A stretch of DNA of 20,760 nt from an uncultured Collinsella sp. GTDB taxonomy: Bacteria; Actinomycetota; Coriobacteriia; Coriobacteriales; Coriobacteriaceae. The stretch lies in NCBI GenBank assembly GCA_900550355.1, contig URRT01000013.1, forward strand, positions 1 through 20,760, read 5' to 3'. The notes under the pieces are model-generated. The model was not told the DNA's origin and ran no database searches. It saw only the letters and a program-made list of their open reading frames with translations. The first letter of the stretch is position 1. Every line of letters begins with the position of its first letter. This document shows, piece after piece, positions 1 through 7,727 of this stretch. Both the position numbers and the translations under genes were made by a program.

Positions 1-1
1 C

Positions 2-1147
2 GGCGAGTTCTCGCTGTCGGTCTATCCCACGAGCCAGCCCGTGGCACTCGAGCTTACACGCCGCGGCTATATCTACGACCTTATGGAGGCCGGCGCGATC
101 GTGCGCACGGCGTTCTGCGGTCCGTGCTTTGGCGCCGGCGACACGCCCGCCAACAATGGCCTTTCGATCCGCCACACTACGCGCAATTTCCCCAACCGCG
201 AGGGTTCCAAGCCGGGCAATGGCCAGCTGAGCGCCGTGGCCCTGATGGACGCCCGCTCCATTGCGGCGACGGCTGCCAACGGCGGCGTCCTGACGCCGGC
301 GACTGACCTGCCCGAGGAGACTTGGGACGAGGCCTGCGAGTACACCTTTGACGACGCGCCGTACAAAAAGCGCGTGTACTGGGGCTTTGGCAAGGCGGAG
401 CCTGCCGACGAGCTGGTCGAGGGCCCCAACATCAAGCCGTGGCCCGCGATGGAGCCTCTCGGCGACGATATCCTGCTCAAGGTGTGCTCCAAGATCATGG
501 ACCCGGTCACCACGACCGACGAGCTCATTCCCTCGGGCGAGACGAGCTCCTTCCGTTCCAACCCGCTGGGCCTGGCCGAGTTTACGCTCAGCCGTCGCGA
601 CCCGGCCTACGTGGGTCGTTCCAAGGAGGTCGACGCCGTGGAGAAGCGTCGCGTTGCCGGTGAAGCCGCGGGCGACCTGGCGGCGCTCGATGCCGAGCTT
701 GCAAGCGTGTTTGAGGCACTGGCCGGCGCCGGTGTCGCGGCCGATGCCAAGGCGACTGAGTACGGCTCCATGCTCTATGCCAAGAAGCCCGGTGACGGTT
801 CTGCCCGTGAGCAGGCTGCGAGCTGCCAGCGCGTGATCGGTGGCCTGGCCAACATCGTCCACGAGTACGCCACCAAGCGCTATCGCTCCAACGTGATGAA
901 CTGGGGCATGGTGCCCTTCCAGATGGAGGCCGAGCCCAACTTTGAGGTGGGCGACTACGTCTTTGTACCGGGTATCCGCGCCGCGCTCGACAGCGACCTG
1001 AAGGACATCGCCGCCTACGTGGTGCGCGCCGACGGTGCGGTTGAGCAGATTGAGCTCTACATTGCCGATATGACGGCAGAGGAGCGCGCCATCGTCAAGG
1101 CCGGCTGCCTGATCAACTACAACAAGTTCAAGGCCGCTGCCGAGTAA
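2..1147 (+). CDS. Aconitase-family hydratase, C-terminal part (5' end outside window)
   Basis: The frame is open from base 2, so the gene begins upstream and the GTG at 41 is internal. The visible part carries two aconitase signatures. The first is FCGPCFGAG (bases about 113-139), matching the CGPC segment that supplies two ligands of the [4Fe-4S] cluster, followed by a TTRNFPNREG stretch equivalent to the NRNF-GR active-site loop. The second is GDGSARE (about 791-811), equivalent to the GSSRE catalytic serine/arginine loop of the swivel domain. Family members reversibly hydrate or dehydrate tricarboxylic acids such as citrate/isocitrate. The linker between the two signatures resembles the hydratase branch (YbhJ-like) more than classical AcnA or AcnB, so the exact substrate is uncertain. 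The protein should be cytosolic. Family assignment is firm; substrate is not. Confidence 0.85.
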   Translation, partial: GEFSLSVYPTSQPVALELTRRGYIYDLMEAGAIVRTAFCGPCFGAGDTPANNGLSIRHTTRNFPNREGSKPGNGQLSAVALMDARSIAATAANGGVLTPATDLPEETWDEACEYTFDDAPYKKRVYWGFGKAEPADELVEGPNIKPWPAMEPLGDDILLKVCSKIMDPVTTTDELIPSGETSSFRSNPLGLAEFTLSRRDPAYVGRSKEVDAVEKRRVAGEAAGDLAALDAELASVFEALAGAGVAADAKATEYGSMLYAKKPGDGSAREQAASCQRVIGGLANIVHEYATKRYRSNVMNWGMVPFQMEAEPNFEVGDYVFVPGIRAALDSDLKDIAAYVVRADGAVEQIELYIADMTAEERAIVKAGCLINYNKFKAAAE

Positions 1148-1163
1148 CGCACTTAATTGTCCG

Positions 1164-1235
1164 CCCGGGGCTTGCCCTTTCCCGCCCGCTCACGCGCTTC
1201 GCGAGGGTCGCGTTCGGGAAAGGGTAAGCCCCGGG
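1164..1235. repeat. Large hairpin after the hydratase gene
   Basis: Arms at 1164-1184 and 1215-1235 are reverse complements over 21 nt with one mismatch, enclosing a 30-nt loop that holds a smaller CGCGcttCGCG hairpin. It starts 17 nt after the hydratase stop. It may serve as a transcription stop or RNA stabiliser, but neither strand shows a clear U-tract next to it, so it may equally be a mobile palindromic element. Confidence 0.55.
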
Positions 1236-1243
1236 CTACATTT

Positions 1244-1507
1244 CTGCGTTCTCGTTGGGTCTTGAGGGACGCTAATAAATAGACTTGCTTGATGCCGCCT
1301 CTGTTATCGGGGCGGCTTCTTTTGTCGAAAACCACCATGAAGGGGTAGGCGCCTTTGCGGTGGTTCCGTTTGTCTCGACCTGTAACATCTGGGCCCCTAT
1401 TTGACGAGCGGCTGTTACAGATTGAGACAAACAATCGCCGCCGATCATTTCATCTCGATCTGTAACATCTAGGATTGAAAAGGGCCGCTAGATGTTACAG
1501 ATCGAGA
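1244..1507. repeat. Direct repeat copy A with two internal dyads
   Basis: This segment aligns with 2573-2836 at a constant offset of 1329 bp. The first 21 nt are identical (1244-1264 versus 2573-2593) and the rest is diverged, by eye roughly 70 percent identical. It contains dyad A1 (arms 1368-1387 and 1413-1432, 20 nt, two mismatches) and dyad A2 (arms 1453-1472 and 1488-1507, a perfect 20-nt inverted repeat). Both dyads share the core TCTCGAtCTGTAACA. No coding potential is seen. It looks like a member of a dispersed intergenic repeat family. Confidence 0.75.
1294..1323 (+). terminator. Intrinsic terminator inside repeat copy A
   Basis: GCCGCC at 1294-1299 pairs with GGCGGC at 1311-1316 across an 11-nt loop and is followed by TTCTTTT. 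It is oriented to stop plus-strand transcription from the hydratase gene. The equivalent site in copy B is degenerate. Confidence 0.5.
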
Positions 1508-1559
1508 CAGTGGAACATCGGAACCGAAACCACCACAAAGGTGCCTGCCTGGCGGGTCC

Positions 1560-2207
1560 TTATTTCGATGGGGCCCAGGTTATTTCATCGTCAAATAGCC
1601 AAGTGCGTGCTGAGCCACTGTCGCGCGCTGTCTGTGGATCGGGCTCGCAAGTTTGTTCGTAGGCATCCTCGGTACACCGATCCATAAAATCGACGACTGC
1701 CGTCTGGTCGCCTTCCATGACGTAGATCACGTTGCCATCCGAGATATAGACTCCCGGCCCTTCGTTGTCCACGTAGCCGGGGTCGTATGAAACGTTGCAC
1801 AGTCTGCTCCCGTTTGCCGCATCGAGTTCAAGGGTCGAATAATACCCGCCATTCATTTGGCCTTTCTTGGCTCGATATATTGCGGCGCCGTACCATCGCT
1901 TAAACGTCTTGCCTTTGAGTAAACTGGTTGCCTTGCCGATAAGCTGCTCATCTTGGGTATAGCGCGTGGCTCCAAGTTCGATTCGGGGATAGTTACTGAC
2001 CCCAAGCGCTGCGGGCGTACCGTCGAAATCGACGGTGATTGAATCGGGTTTGACGATATCGGTGAGGATTTCGATGGGGTAGCTTACGGTTTCAACCGCC
2101 GCCTGCGTTGCCGAGGCAGGGAGAAATGCGAGATAGATAATGCCCACGCCGACTGCGGTAATTGCAAACGCTAAGACGAGCAGGCCGATATAGGTGGAGC
2201 GTTTCAC
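1560..2207 (-). CDS. Membrane-anchored orphan protein, 215 aa
   Basis: I do not recognise the family. The predicted protein opens with MKRS and one hydrophobic helix (about residues 6-28), then a soluble domain of about 185 residues that should face outside the membrane. That domain has two cysteines near its C-terminus (DRCTEDAYEQTCEPD) that could form a disulfide. The start is GTG (2205-2207), preceded by an AGAGGTG ribosome-binding sequence at a 7-nt spacing. The gene stands alone and is bracketed by the two 264-bp direct repeats, so homologous recombination could delete it as a unit. Base composition is lower in GC than the flanking housekeeping genes, hinting at accessory status. Coding status is well supported by length and RBS; function is unknown. 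Confidence 0.7.
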   Translation of the reverse strand: MKRSTYIGLLVLAFAITAVGVGIIYLAFLPASATQAAVETVSYPIEILTDIVKPDSITVDFDGTPAALGVSNYPRIELGATRYTQDEQLIGKATSLLKGKTFKRWYGAAIYRAKKGQMNGGYYSTLELDAANGSRLCNVSYDPGYVDNEGPGVYISDGNVIYVMEGDQTAVVDFMDRCTEDAYEQTCEPDPQTARDSGSARTWLFDDEITWAPSK

Positions 2208-2284
2208 GGTGGGGCACCTCTCATGTAATATGCAATCATTAAGATAAATGATACAAGCTTACGACAATATTCAAAAGAAAGCGA

Positions 2285-2369
2285 CCGCCCGGAATGAGAG
2301 GGCTAAAAGGCCCTATTGGGCTTCGATTTGACCTCTAATAGAAATAATTGCCCCACTCATTCTGGGCGG
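2285..2369. repeat. Intergenic inverted repeat
   Basis: CCGCCCGGAATGAG (2285-2298) is the reverse complement of 2356-2369 with one mismatch. A nested pair GACCTC (2330-2335)/GAGGTC (2370-2375) overlaps its right arm. It lies just upstream of the minus-strand orphan gene, in otherwise non-coding DNA. The role is unknown. Confidence 0.45.
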
Positions 2370-2572
2370 GAGGTCAATAATTGAGTCCACGAGTCTTGAG
2401 CGATACTATTCTCACTAAACTCGCTATTTTCACTATAAGCACTATAAATACGATAGGGAGGACGACGAGAACATTGTGGCGTGCGATAGCTAAGCCGTTT
2501 AAACCGGGCTCTGACCTTGAATCTCCGCCTCTATCTGTGCGAACGGGCTATTGTCGGTTCTCGATTCCATCG

Positions 2573-2836
2573 CTGCGTTCTCGTTGGGTCTTGGGATCGC
2601 CAAACGTAGACTGGGCTTGATGTCGCCTCTTTTAATCGGGGCTGATTCTTCTCTGGACCACCACAAAGGGGACGGGCACCTTTGTGGTGGTTCTTGGTTT
2701 GTCTCGATCTGTAACAGTTAGACCCTAATTTGCCGAGTAGGTGTTACAGATTGAGACGAACGGGCGCCGCTGGTCATTTCATCTTGATTTGTAACATCTG
2801 GAGCCATAAACAGTCGCTAGATGTTACAGATTGAGA
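2573..2836. repeat. Direct repeat copy B with two internal dyads
   Basis: This is the partner of 1244-1507, in the same orientation with no net insertion or deletion. Dyad B1 has arms 2697-2716 and 2742-2761 (20 nt, two mismatches). Dyad B2 has arms 2782-2801 and 2817-2836 (20 nt, four mismatches). A further perfect 13-bp hairpin built on ACCACCACAAAGG lies at 2657-2669/2679-2691; copy A has only a decayed version of it. The DNA from 2208 to 3013 otherwise holds no convincing gene. Confidence 0.75.
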
Positions 2837-3013
2837 TAGTAAGGGGACGAGGCCGCAGCTGGTGAGCGTGCCTGCCCCTATCTCTTAATCACTCAGAAAA
2901 TCTTATATATAGAGACTTAGATTTGTGTATAAGATTGTACAAAGCTGGCAACAATACTTCTCGAACAACGTGAAGCCGCCCCGTAGGGCGGCCGCCCCAA
3001 GAGAGGTGATTCC
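2837..3013 (+). promoter_or_regulatory. clpB leader and probable promoter region
   Basis: This AT-rich non-coding stretch precedes clpB. A perfect 9-bp dyad, AATCTTATA (2899-2907) and TATAAGATT (2928-2936), could be an operator. TATATA-type sequences near 2905-2910 could be a -10 box, but I see no convincing -35, and the promoter is not pinpointed. No CIRCE element or HAIR (HspR) site is visible. The leader ends with GAGAGGTGA (3001-3009), a good ribosome-binding site for the ATG at 3014. Confidence 0.45.
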
Positions 3014-3097
3014 ATGAGAATCGATAAGCTAGCTATGACGTCGCGCGAGGCGCTGCAGACCGCCATGAGCACGGCTGCCGATGCAACCACAAAGCGA
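3014..3097 (+). pseudogene. clpB: Original 5' end of clpB, out of frame with the rest
   Basis: The ATG at 3014 has an ideal ribosome-binding site and encodes MRIDKLAMTSREALQTAMST, which matches the start of ClpB N-domains (compare MRLDRLTNKFQLALADA of Escherichia coli). Around 3083-3097 the ClpB-like reading passes from this frame to that of the long downstream ORF: frame one gives ...DATTK and frame three resumes at SDAQAGAVEPIHLLSALL. A single missing base, for instance after the AAG at 3092-3094, would explain it. Without it, this frame runs on into non-ClpB sequence. It could be a real mutation, an assembly or sequencing error, or, less likely, recoding. Confidence 0.7.
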
Positions 3098-5657
3098 TGC
3101 ACAGGCCGGCGCGGTGGAGCCGATCCACCTGTTGTCTGCCCTGCTCGGTGCCGGCGAGCGCAATATCTCCGTGATCATCGAGCGCATCGGTGCCGACCCG
3201 GCCCAGCTCGCACGCTCCACACAAGATGCCATCGACCACGCGCCCAAGGTTTCGGGCGAGGGCCAGCAGATGGGTCTGTCCAACGAGCTCGTCCGCGTCA
3301 TCGAGAAGGCCGAGAAGAAGGCCACCAAGATGGGCGACAGCTTTGTGGTGACCGAGCATCTGCTGATGGCGCTTGCCGAGGACAAGGGCGAGGCGGGCCG
3401 TGTGCTGCGCGATGCCGGCGTGACCAAGGAGCGCATCGAGCAGGTCTACGAGGAGCTGCGTGGCGATGACCGCGTGACGTCTGCCGAGGACAAGACCCAG
3501 TTTGAGGCGCTGGAGCAGTACGGACGCAACATCTGCGACCTCGCCCGCGCCGGCAAGCTTGACCCGGTCATCGGCCGTACCGACGAGATCCGTCGTACCA
3601 TTCAGGTCCTGTCCCGCCGCACCAAGAACAACCCTGTGCTCATCGGCGAGCCGGGCGTCGGCAAGACGGCCATCGTCGAGGGCATCGCCCAGCGTATCGT
3701 GGCCGGCGACGTGCCGAGCACCCTGCGCGATCGCGACCTTATCGAGCTCGACATGAGCGCGCTGGTCGCCGGCGCTAAGTACCGCGGCGAGTTCGAGGAC
3801 CGCTTGAAGGCCGTACTCAAAGAAGTGCAAAAATCCGAGGGCAAGGTCATCCTGTTCATCGATGAGCTCCACACCATCGTGGGCGCGGGTGCTACCGAGG
3901 GCTCCATGGACGCCGGCAACATCCTCAAGCCAGCGCTTGCCCGTGGCGACTTGCACGCGATCGGCGCGACCACGCTCGATGAATACCGCAAGTACATCGA
4001 GAAGGACGCGGCGCTCGCCCGTCGTTTCCAGACCGTGATGGTAAGCGAGCCCACCGTCGAGGACACCATCTCGATTCTGCGTGGCCTCAAGGAGAAGTAC
4101 GAGATCTTCCACGGCGTGCATATCACCGATAGCGCGCTCGTGGCAGCTGCCGACCTCTCCGATCGCTACATCGCCGACCGCTTCCTGCCCGACAAGGCCA
4201 TCGACCTGGTCGATGAGGCGGCAAGCCGCCTGCGCATGGAGCTCGACAGCATGCCGGTCGAGATCGACGCCACCACGCGTCAGCTCACCCAGCTGCAGAT
4301 CGAGGAACAGGCGCTCATGAAGGAGACCGACGACGCCTCCAAGGAGCGTTTGGAGGCCCTGCGCCAAGAGATTGCCGAGGTCCAAGAAAGGCTCAACGTG
4401 CAAAAGGCCGGCTGGCTCAACCAGAAGAACGCCATCGACCACGTGCAGGAGCTTAAGAGTCAGCTCGACGAGGCCAAGAGCGAAGAGGAGCGCGCGACGC
4501 GCAACGGCGACCTGGGCCGTGCGTCCGAGCTGCGCTACTCCGTGATTCCGGGTCTGCAGCAGCAGATTCGGGATTCCGAGGCTGCGCTCGAGGCGCAAAA
4601 GCAGCAGGACGGCGAGGGTCTCAACGAGCAGGTGACCTCCGATGAGATCGCCGAGGTCGTGAGTGCCTGGACCGGCGTGCCCGTGTCCAAGATGATGCAG
4701 GGCGAGCTCGATAAGCTCAAGGGCCTGGAGGGCGAGCTGCATAAGCGCGTCATCGGTCAGGATGAGGCCGTGTCCGCTGTGGCCGCGGCCGTGCGTCGCA
4801 GCCGTGCGGGTCTCTCCGACCCGGACAAGCCCATCGGCAGCTTCTTCTTCCTGGGCCCCACCGGCGTAGGCAAGACCGAGCTCGCCAAGGCGCTGGCCGA
4901 GTGCCTGTTCGATGACGAGCGCGCGCTCGTGCGTATCGACATGTCCGAGTATATGGAGAAGTTCAGTGTCCAGCGTCTGATCGGTGCGCCCCCGGGATAC
5001 GTGGGCTACGACGAGGGCGGCCAGCTCACCGAGGCCGTGCGCCGTCGTCCGTACTCCGTAATCTTGCTCGACGAGATGGAGAAGGCCCATCCGGATGTCT
5101 TCAACGTGCTGCTGCAGGTGCTCGACGACGGTCGTCTGACCGATGGCCAGGGTCGTCAGGTGTCCTTTAAGAACACGATCATCATCATGACGTCCAACGT
5201 GGGCTCCAAGGCTATCGCCGATCTTTCGGGCAAGGACGAGGAAGAGATGCGCCATCAGGTCGACGCTGCCATGGCTCAGACTTTCCGCCCCGAGTTCCTC
5301 AACCGTATCGACGACATCGTGGTGTTCCATCCGCTCGGCATGGCTCAGATCGAGAAGATCGTCGACATTCAGCTCGCCGACGTCCGCGCACGTCTGGCCA
5401 AGGAGCGCATGACGCTTGCCATCACCGCGGCAGCCAAGCAGATGCTCGCCGTGGGCGGCTTGGACCCGGTCTTTGGTGCCCGTCCGCTCAAGCGTCTGGT
5501 GCAGCGCGAGGTTGTGGATGCCATCGCCGCCGCCATCATCGACGGCACGGTGCGTGAGGGCGATCAGGTGACGGTTGACGTCGACAAGGACGGTGCCTTT
5601 ACCGTCGTGTGCGATAACACGCCGTCTGCCACCTACGAGGTGCCCGACGCCGAGTAA
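3081..5657 (+). CDS. clpB: ClpB disaggregase (Hsp100 AAA+ ATPase)
   Basis: ClpB is a hexameric cytosolic ATPase that works with DnaK to pull polypeptides out of aggregates. The open frame from the ATG at 3081 gives 858 residues with the full class-1 Clp layout: most of the N-domain (1-125), Walker A GEPGVGKT (189-196) and Walker B VILFIDE (256-262) in the first ATPase domain, the charged coiled-coil middle domain (about 395-520) that marks ClpB rather than ClpA or ClpC, Walker A GPTGVGKT (592-599), pore loop GYVGYDEGG (639-647) and Walker B VILLDE (660-665). The ATG at 3081 has no ribosome-binding site and would remove the first N-domain helix. The natural start is very probably 3014, in another frame, which implies a frameshift near 3083-3097. 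The gene appears monocistronic, with a terminator 45 nt downstream. Confidence 0.95.
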   Translation: MQPQSDAQAGAVEPIHLLSALLGAGERNISVIIERIGADPAQLARSTQDAIDHAPKVSGEGQQMGLSNELVRVIEKAEKKATKMGDSFVVTEHLLMALAEDKGEAGRVLRDAGVTKERIEQVYEELRGDDRVTSAEDKTQFEALEQYGRNICDLARAGKLDPVIGRTDEIRRTIQVLSRRTKNNPVLIGEPGVGKTAIVEGIAQRIVAGDVPSTLRDRDLIELDMSALVAGAKYRGEFEDRLKAVLKEVQKSEGKVILFIDELHTIVGAGATEGSMDAGNILKPALARGDLHAIGATTLDEYRKYIEKDAALARRFQTVMVSEPTVEDTISILRGLKEKYEIFHGVHITDSALVAAADLSDRYIADRFLPDKAIDLVDEAASRLRMELDSMPVEIDATTRQLTQLQIEEQALMKETDDASKERLEALRQEIAEVQERLNVQKAGWLNQKNAIDHVQELKSQLDEAKSEEERATRNGDLGRASELRYSVIPGLQQQIRDSEAALEAQKQQDGEGLNEQVTSDEIAEVVSAWTGVPVSKMMQGELDKLKGLEGELHKRVIGQDEAVSAVAAAVRRSRAGLSDPDKPIGSFFFLGPTGVGKTELAKALAECLFDDERALVRIDMSEYMEKFSVQRLIGAPPGYVGYDEGGQLTEAVRRRPYSVILLDEMEKAHPDVFNVLLQVLDDGRLTDGQGRQVSFKNTIIIMTSNVGSKAIADLSGKDEEEMRHQVDAAMAQTFRPEFLNRIDDIVVFHPLGMAQIEKIVDIQLADVRARLAKERMTLAITAAAKQMLAVGGLDPVFGARPLKRLVQREVVDAIAAAIIDGTVREGDQVTVDVDKDGAFTVVCDNTPSATYEVPDAE

Positions 5658-5701
5658 ATTTTGGGGCCGGCTTTAAAACCGCCCCTCATCGCAAAACGCC
5701 A

Positions 5702-5737
5702 AGGGCGGCGGATCCAATCGGGTCCGCCGCCCTTTTT
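5702..5737 (+). terminator. Intrinsic terminator of clpB
   Basis: GGGCGGCGGATCC (5703-5715) pairs with GGGTCCGCCGCCC (5720-5732) with one mismatch and a tetraloop-sized gap, followed by TTTTT (5733-5737). Confidence 0.9.
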
Positions 5738-5789
5738 CGTGCGACAATCGATGATGTTGAGCATGAGTACATGGCAAGGAGATATGCAG

Positions 5790-5993
5790 ATGAAAGACGA
5801 GAACAAGACACACGCACCGGCTGCTGAGGCAGCGCCCGCCGCGCCGGTCGCACCGAAGGCTTCTCCCAAACCGGCGCCCAAGCCGCGCGACCCCTACATC
5901 CGTGCCGAGAACGAGGACGATGACGGCTACGATACCTACAGCGATCGCCGCCCCGAGCGCGAGCCGATGTTCGAAGCCGACCCCTGGCGCTAG
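5790..5993 (+). CDS. Small Ala/Pro-rich orphan protein, 67 aa
   Basis: The frame is open further upstream, but AAGGAG at 5776-5781 sits 8 nt before the ATG at 5790, and upstream starts would run through the clpB terminator, so 5790 is chosen. The product has an Ala/Pro/Lys-rich first half and an acidic tyrosine-containing second half (ENEDDDGYDTYSDRR), ending in DPWR. No membrane segment or signal peptide is visible and the chain is probably disordered. No family is recognised. Its TAG stop overlaps the stop of the convergent gene by 4 nt. The strong RBS favours a real gene; with no homologue known to me, this remains moderate. Confidence 0.6.
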   Translation: MKDENKTHAPAAEAAPAAPVAPKASPKPAPKPRDPYIRAENEDDDGYDTYSDRRPEREPMFEADPWR

Positions 5994-7486
5994 TCCTGGG
6001 CTTTGATGCTCGGCAGCAGGATCTGCGCGAGGTAGTCGGTCTCGAGTTTGGTCGCGGCGTCGGCTTTGCCGTCTTTGCCGACCAGTACATTCTTGATCTG
6101 GCTATAGGTGTAGCGGTTGCCGGTCGTCAGCTCGACAAGCTCAATGGCCGTGTCCATGGGGTAGGTCGACACGGGATCCTGGGTGCGCCCGTTGATAGTC
6201 TGGGGCACCACGTACGGATAGACGGGGCCGCTGGCATAGACGGTATAACCGTTGCCCAGATTGGCCGCACCCAAAACCGTATCGCCCTCATCGGGCGTAA
6301 AGCTCTCGCCCTCGCGCACCGCGACGAGCGTCACGATCGGCGTATTGCTGTCGCCGGCAAGATAGATGCATAGCGTGCTGCCATTCTGCCAAGTCTCGAC
6401 CTTGCCGTACCACTCGACGGGGATATCGAGCTGGTAAAGGTCGGTTGCCTTGTGACGGGCGTCGGCATCACGGGCCGCCTGTGCCTTTCGCGCGCTCACG
6501 GCATTGACGGCGGCGTCGCGCCGCGCGGTTGCCGCCTGCTGGAGTACCTTGGCGGTGGCGGCGGAGCTCGCACCGCCCTCCTCGGCATACTTGGCGGCGG
6601 CATCGATCTGGTCGTCGGTTACCGTGTCGGCCGAAGGCACCTTGAGCTTAAAGGTAGCCTGGGCACTTAAATCCTGTTCATCGCTCTTAACGGTGACCTG
6701 CGTCTTGGTGGTCGGGACGGTATAGATGGTGCCGTCGGCCGCGATGGGGGAGGCGGCGATGGAGAGCGTGTAATCGCCGGGCAGCAGTTTGATGCCGCGG
6801 CCGTGCTCGTCAACATAGAGCGTTTCGCTCACGGAGGAGCCGTCAGAATCCTGACCGCTCACCTGTACGGGAATCTTGGAGCCGGTGGAACAGTCGAGGC
6901 CCGCGGCATGCACGCCAATCTGCACTGACATCATCGTGTGGGCATTGGCGGCGACAGTGGCAGCCTGCTCTTGCTGATATCCGTTCCAGGCAGCATAGCC
7001 TGCACCGCCGGCGACGAGCGCGACGGCCACGACACCGACGACCATCAGGTTGCGGCGCTTGGGCGACATCTTGCGATGGCGAACCTCGGCCTCGCGTGCC
7101 GAAGGAACGGATGGTAGGGGAATATCGCCCATGGCGATGGTCTCGTCCACGGCTGGTGCGGAACCCAGGCCAGGAAGCTCGCGGGTCAGCGAATCCTCGG
7201 CCGGCAAGCTGTCGAGCAAGACGGTTTCCTCGCCCGTGTCGGATTCGGGCTGGTTGCCGGCCTCGCTTTCGGTGTCTTCGTGATCTGCCTCATCCTCGGC
7301 AGGCTCAACGTCGCCTGCATCCTGATCATCGGACTGCGCCTCGGTTTCCGGCTCATCCTGCACATCAACGCCCGAATCGTCAAACGCAATCTCATCGAGT
7401 GAAATCCGGTCTAAGCTCTCCAAGGCCTCAGCGCAAGCTTCTGCATCTTGGGCCGCATCCTCTTGGCCCATCGTCTCATCATTCAT
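5990..7486 (-). CDS. Single-pass membrane protein with long acidic cytosolic tail, 498 aa
   Basis: Function not recognised. Residues 1-140 are strongly acidic and low-complexity. A basic patch HRKMSPKRR precedes one transmembrane helix (about 147-167). The remaining 330 residues should be extracytoplasmic and include a beta-rich segment (about 180-275), an Ala-rich helical stretch (about 290-345) and a C-terminal domain (about 350-498). The positive-inside pattern fits a type II (N-in) topology. The acidic tail contains two similar motifs, EETVLLD (T88) and DETIAMGD (T116), that resemble phosphothreonine sites; a PASTA kinase is encoded elsewhere in the window, so phosphorylation is a speculation worth noting. 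The start ATG (7484-7486) follows a GGGGGA ribosome-binding sequence. The 3' end overlaps the small plus-strand ORF in a shared CTAG. Confidence 0.75.
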   Translation of the reverse strand: MNDETMGQEDAAQDAEACAEALESLDRISLDEIAFDDSGVDVQDEPETEAQSDDQDAGDVEPAEDEADHEDTESEAGNQPESDTGEETVLLDSLPAEDSLTRELPGLGSAPAVDETIAMGDIPLPSVPSAREAEVRHRKMSPKRRNLMVVGVVAVALVAGGAGYAAWNGYQQEQAATVAANAHTMMSVQIGVHAAGLDCSTGSKIPVQVSGQDSDGSSVSETLYVDEHGRGIKLLPGDYTLSIAASPIAADGTIYTVPTTKTQVTVKSDEQDLSAQATFKLKVPSADTVTDDQIDAAAKYAEEGGASSAATAKVLQQAATARRDAAVNAVSARKAQAARDADARHKATDLYQLDIPVEWYGKVETWQNGSTLCIYLAGDSNTPIVTLVAVREGESFTPDEGDTVLGAANLGNGYTVYASGPVYPYVVPQTINGRTQDPVSTYPMDTAIELVELTTGNRYTYSQIKNVLVGKDGKADAATKLETDYLAQILLPSIKAQD

Positions 7487-7617
7487 ACATCCCCCAAGCT
7501 CAATATCGGGACAACAATGTACCCAAAAACAGAGTCATATAGAGCTGTCAGGCGATCGGAAATCTGATTTTATCTGTGCGAGAGGTTTTGAATATGTGCG
7601 TGGATGCGCGCAACAAC

Positions 7618-7657
7618 AAAAAGCCCCCGGAAAGCGGACAAATCGCTTTCCGGGGGC
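7618..7657 (-). terminator. Intrinsic terminator of the TetR/membrane-protein operon
   Basis: A perfect 14-bp stem (7623-7636 with 7644-7657, 7-nt loop) is followed on the minus strand by TTTTTGTTG (7622 downward). It lies about 70 nt past the stop of the gene at 7728. Confidence 0.9.
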
Positions 7658-7727
7658 ATGTAATACGTTGCATTGCGCGGAGTCGGCCAGGCGGCTTCAC
7701 ATTCAAGCGATGTTTGCGTCGGGCGCG

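Noticed and set aside
1153..1434. Possible 93-codon minus-strand gene
   Set aside because: It lies over the hairpin and repeat copy A; the frame is a by-product of the palindromes.
2381..2620. Possible 79-codon gene in the gap before clpB
   Set aside because: It has no ribosome-binding site, it runs into repeat copy B, and no protein-like pattern is seen.
2837..3013. CIRCE or HspR (HAIR) heat-shock operator upstream of clpB
   Set aside because: Neither consensus could be found; only an unrelated 9-bp AT-rich dyad is present.
3033..5330. 765-codon open frame on the minus strand opposite clpB
   Set aside because: It mirrors the codon bias of clpB, has Leu/His/Gly-rich low-complexity translation and no recognisable domain, and clpB is certain.
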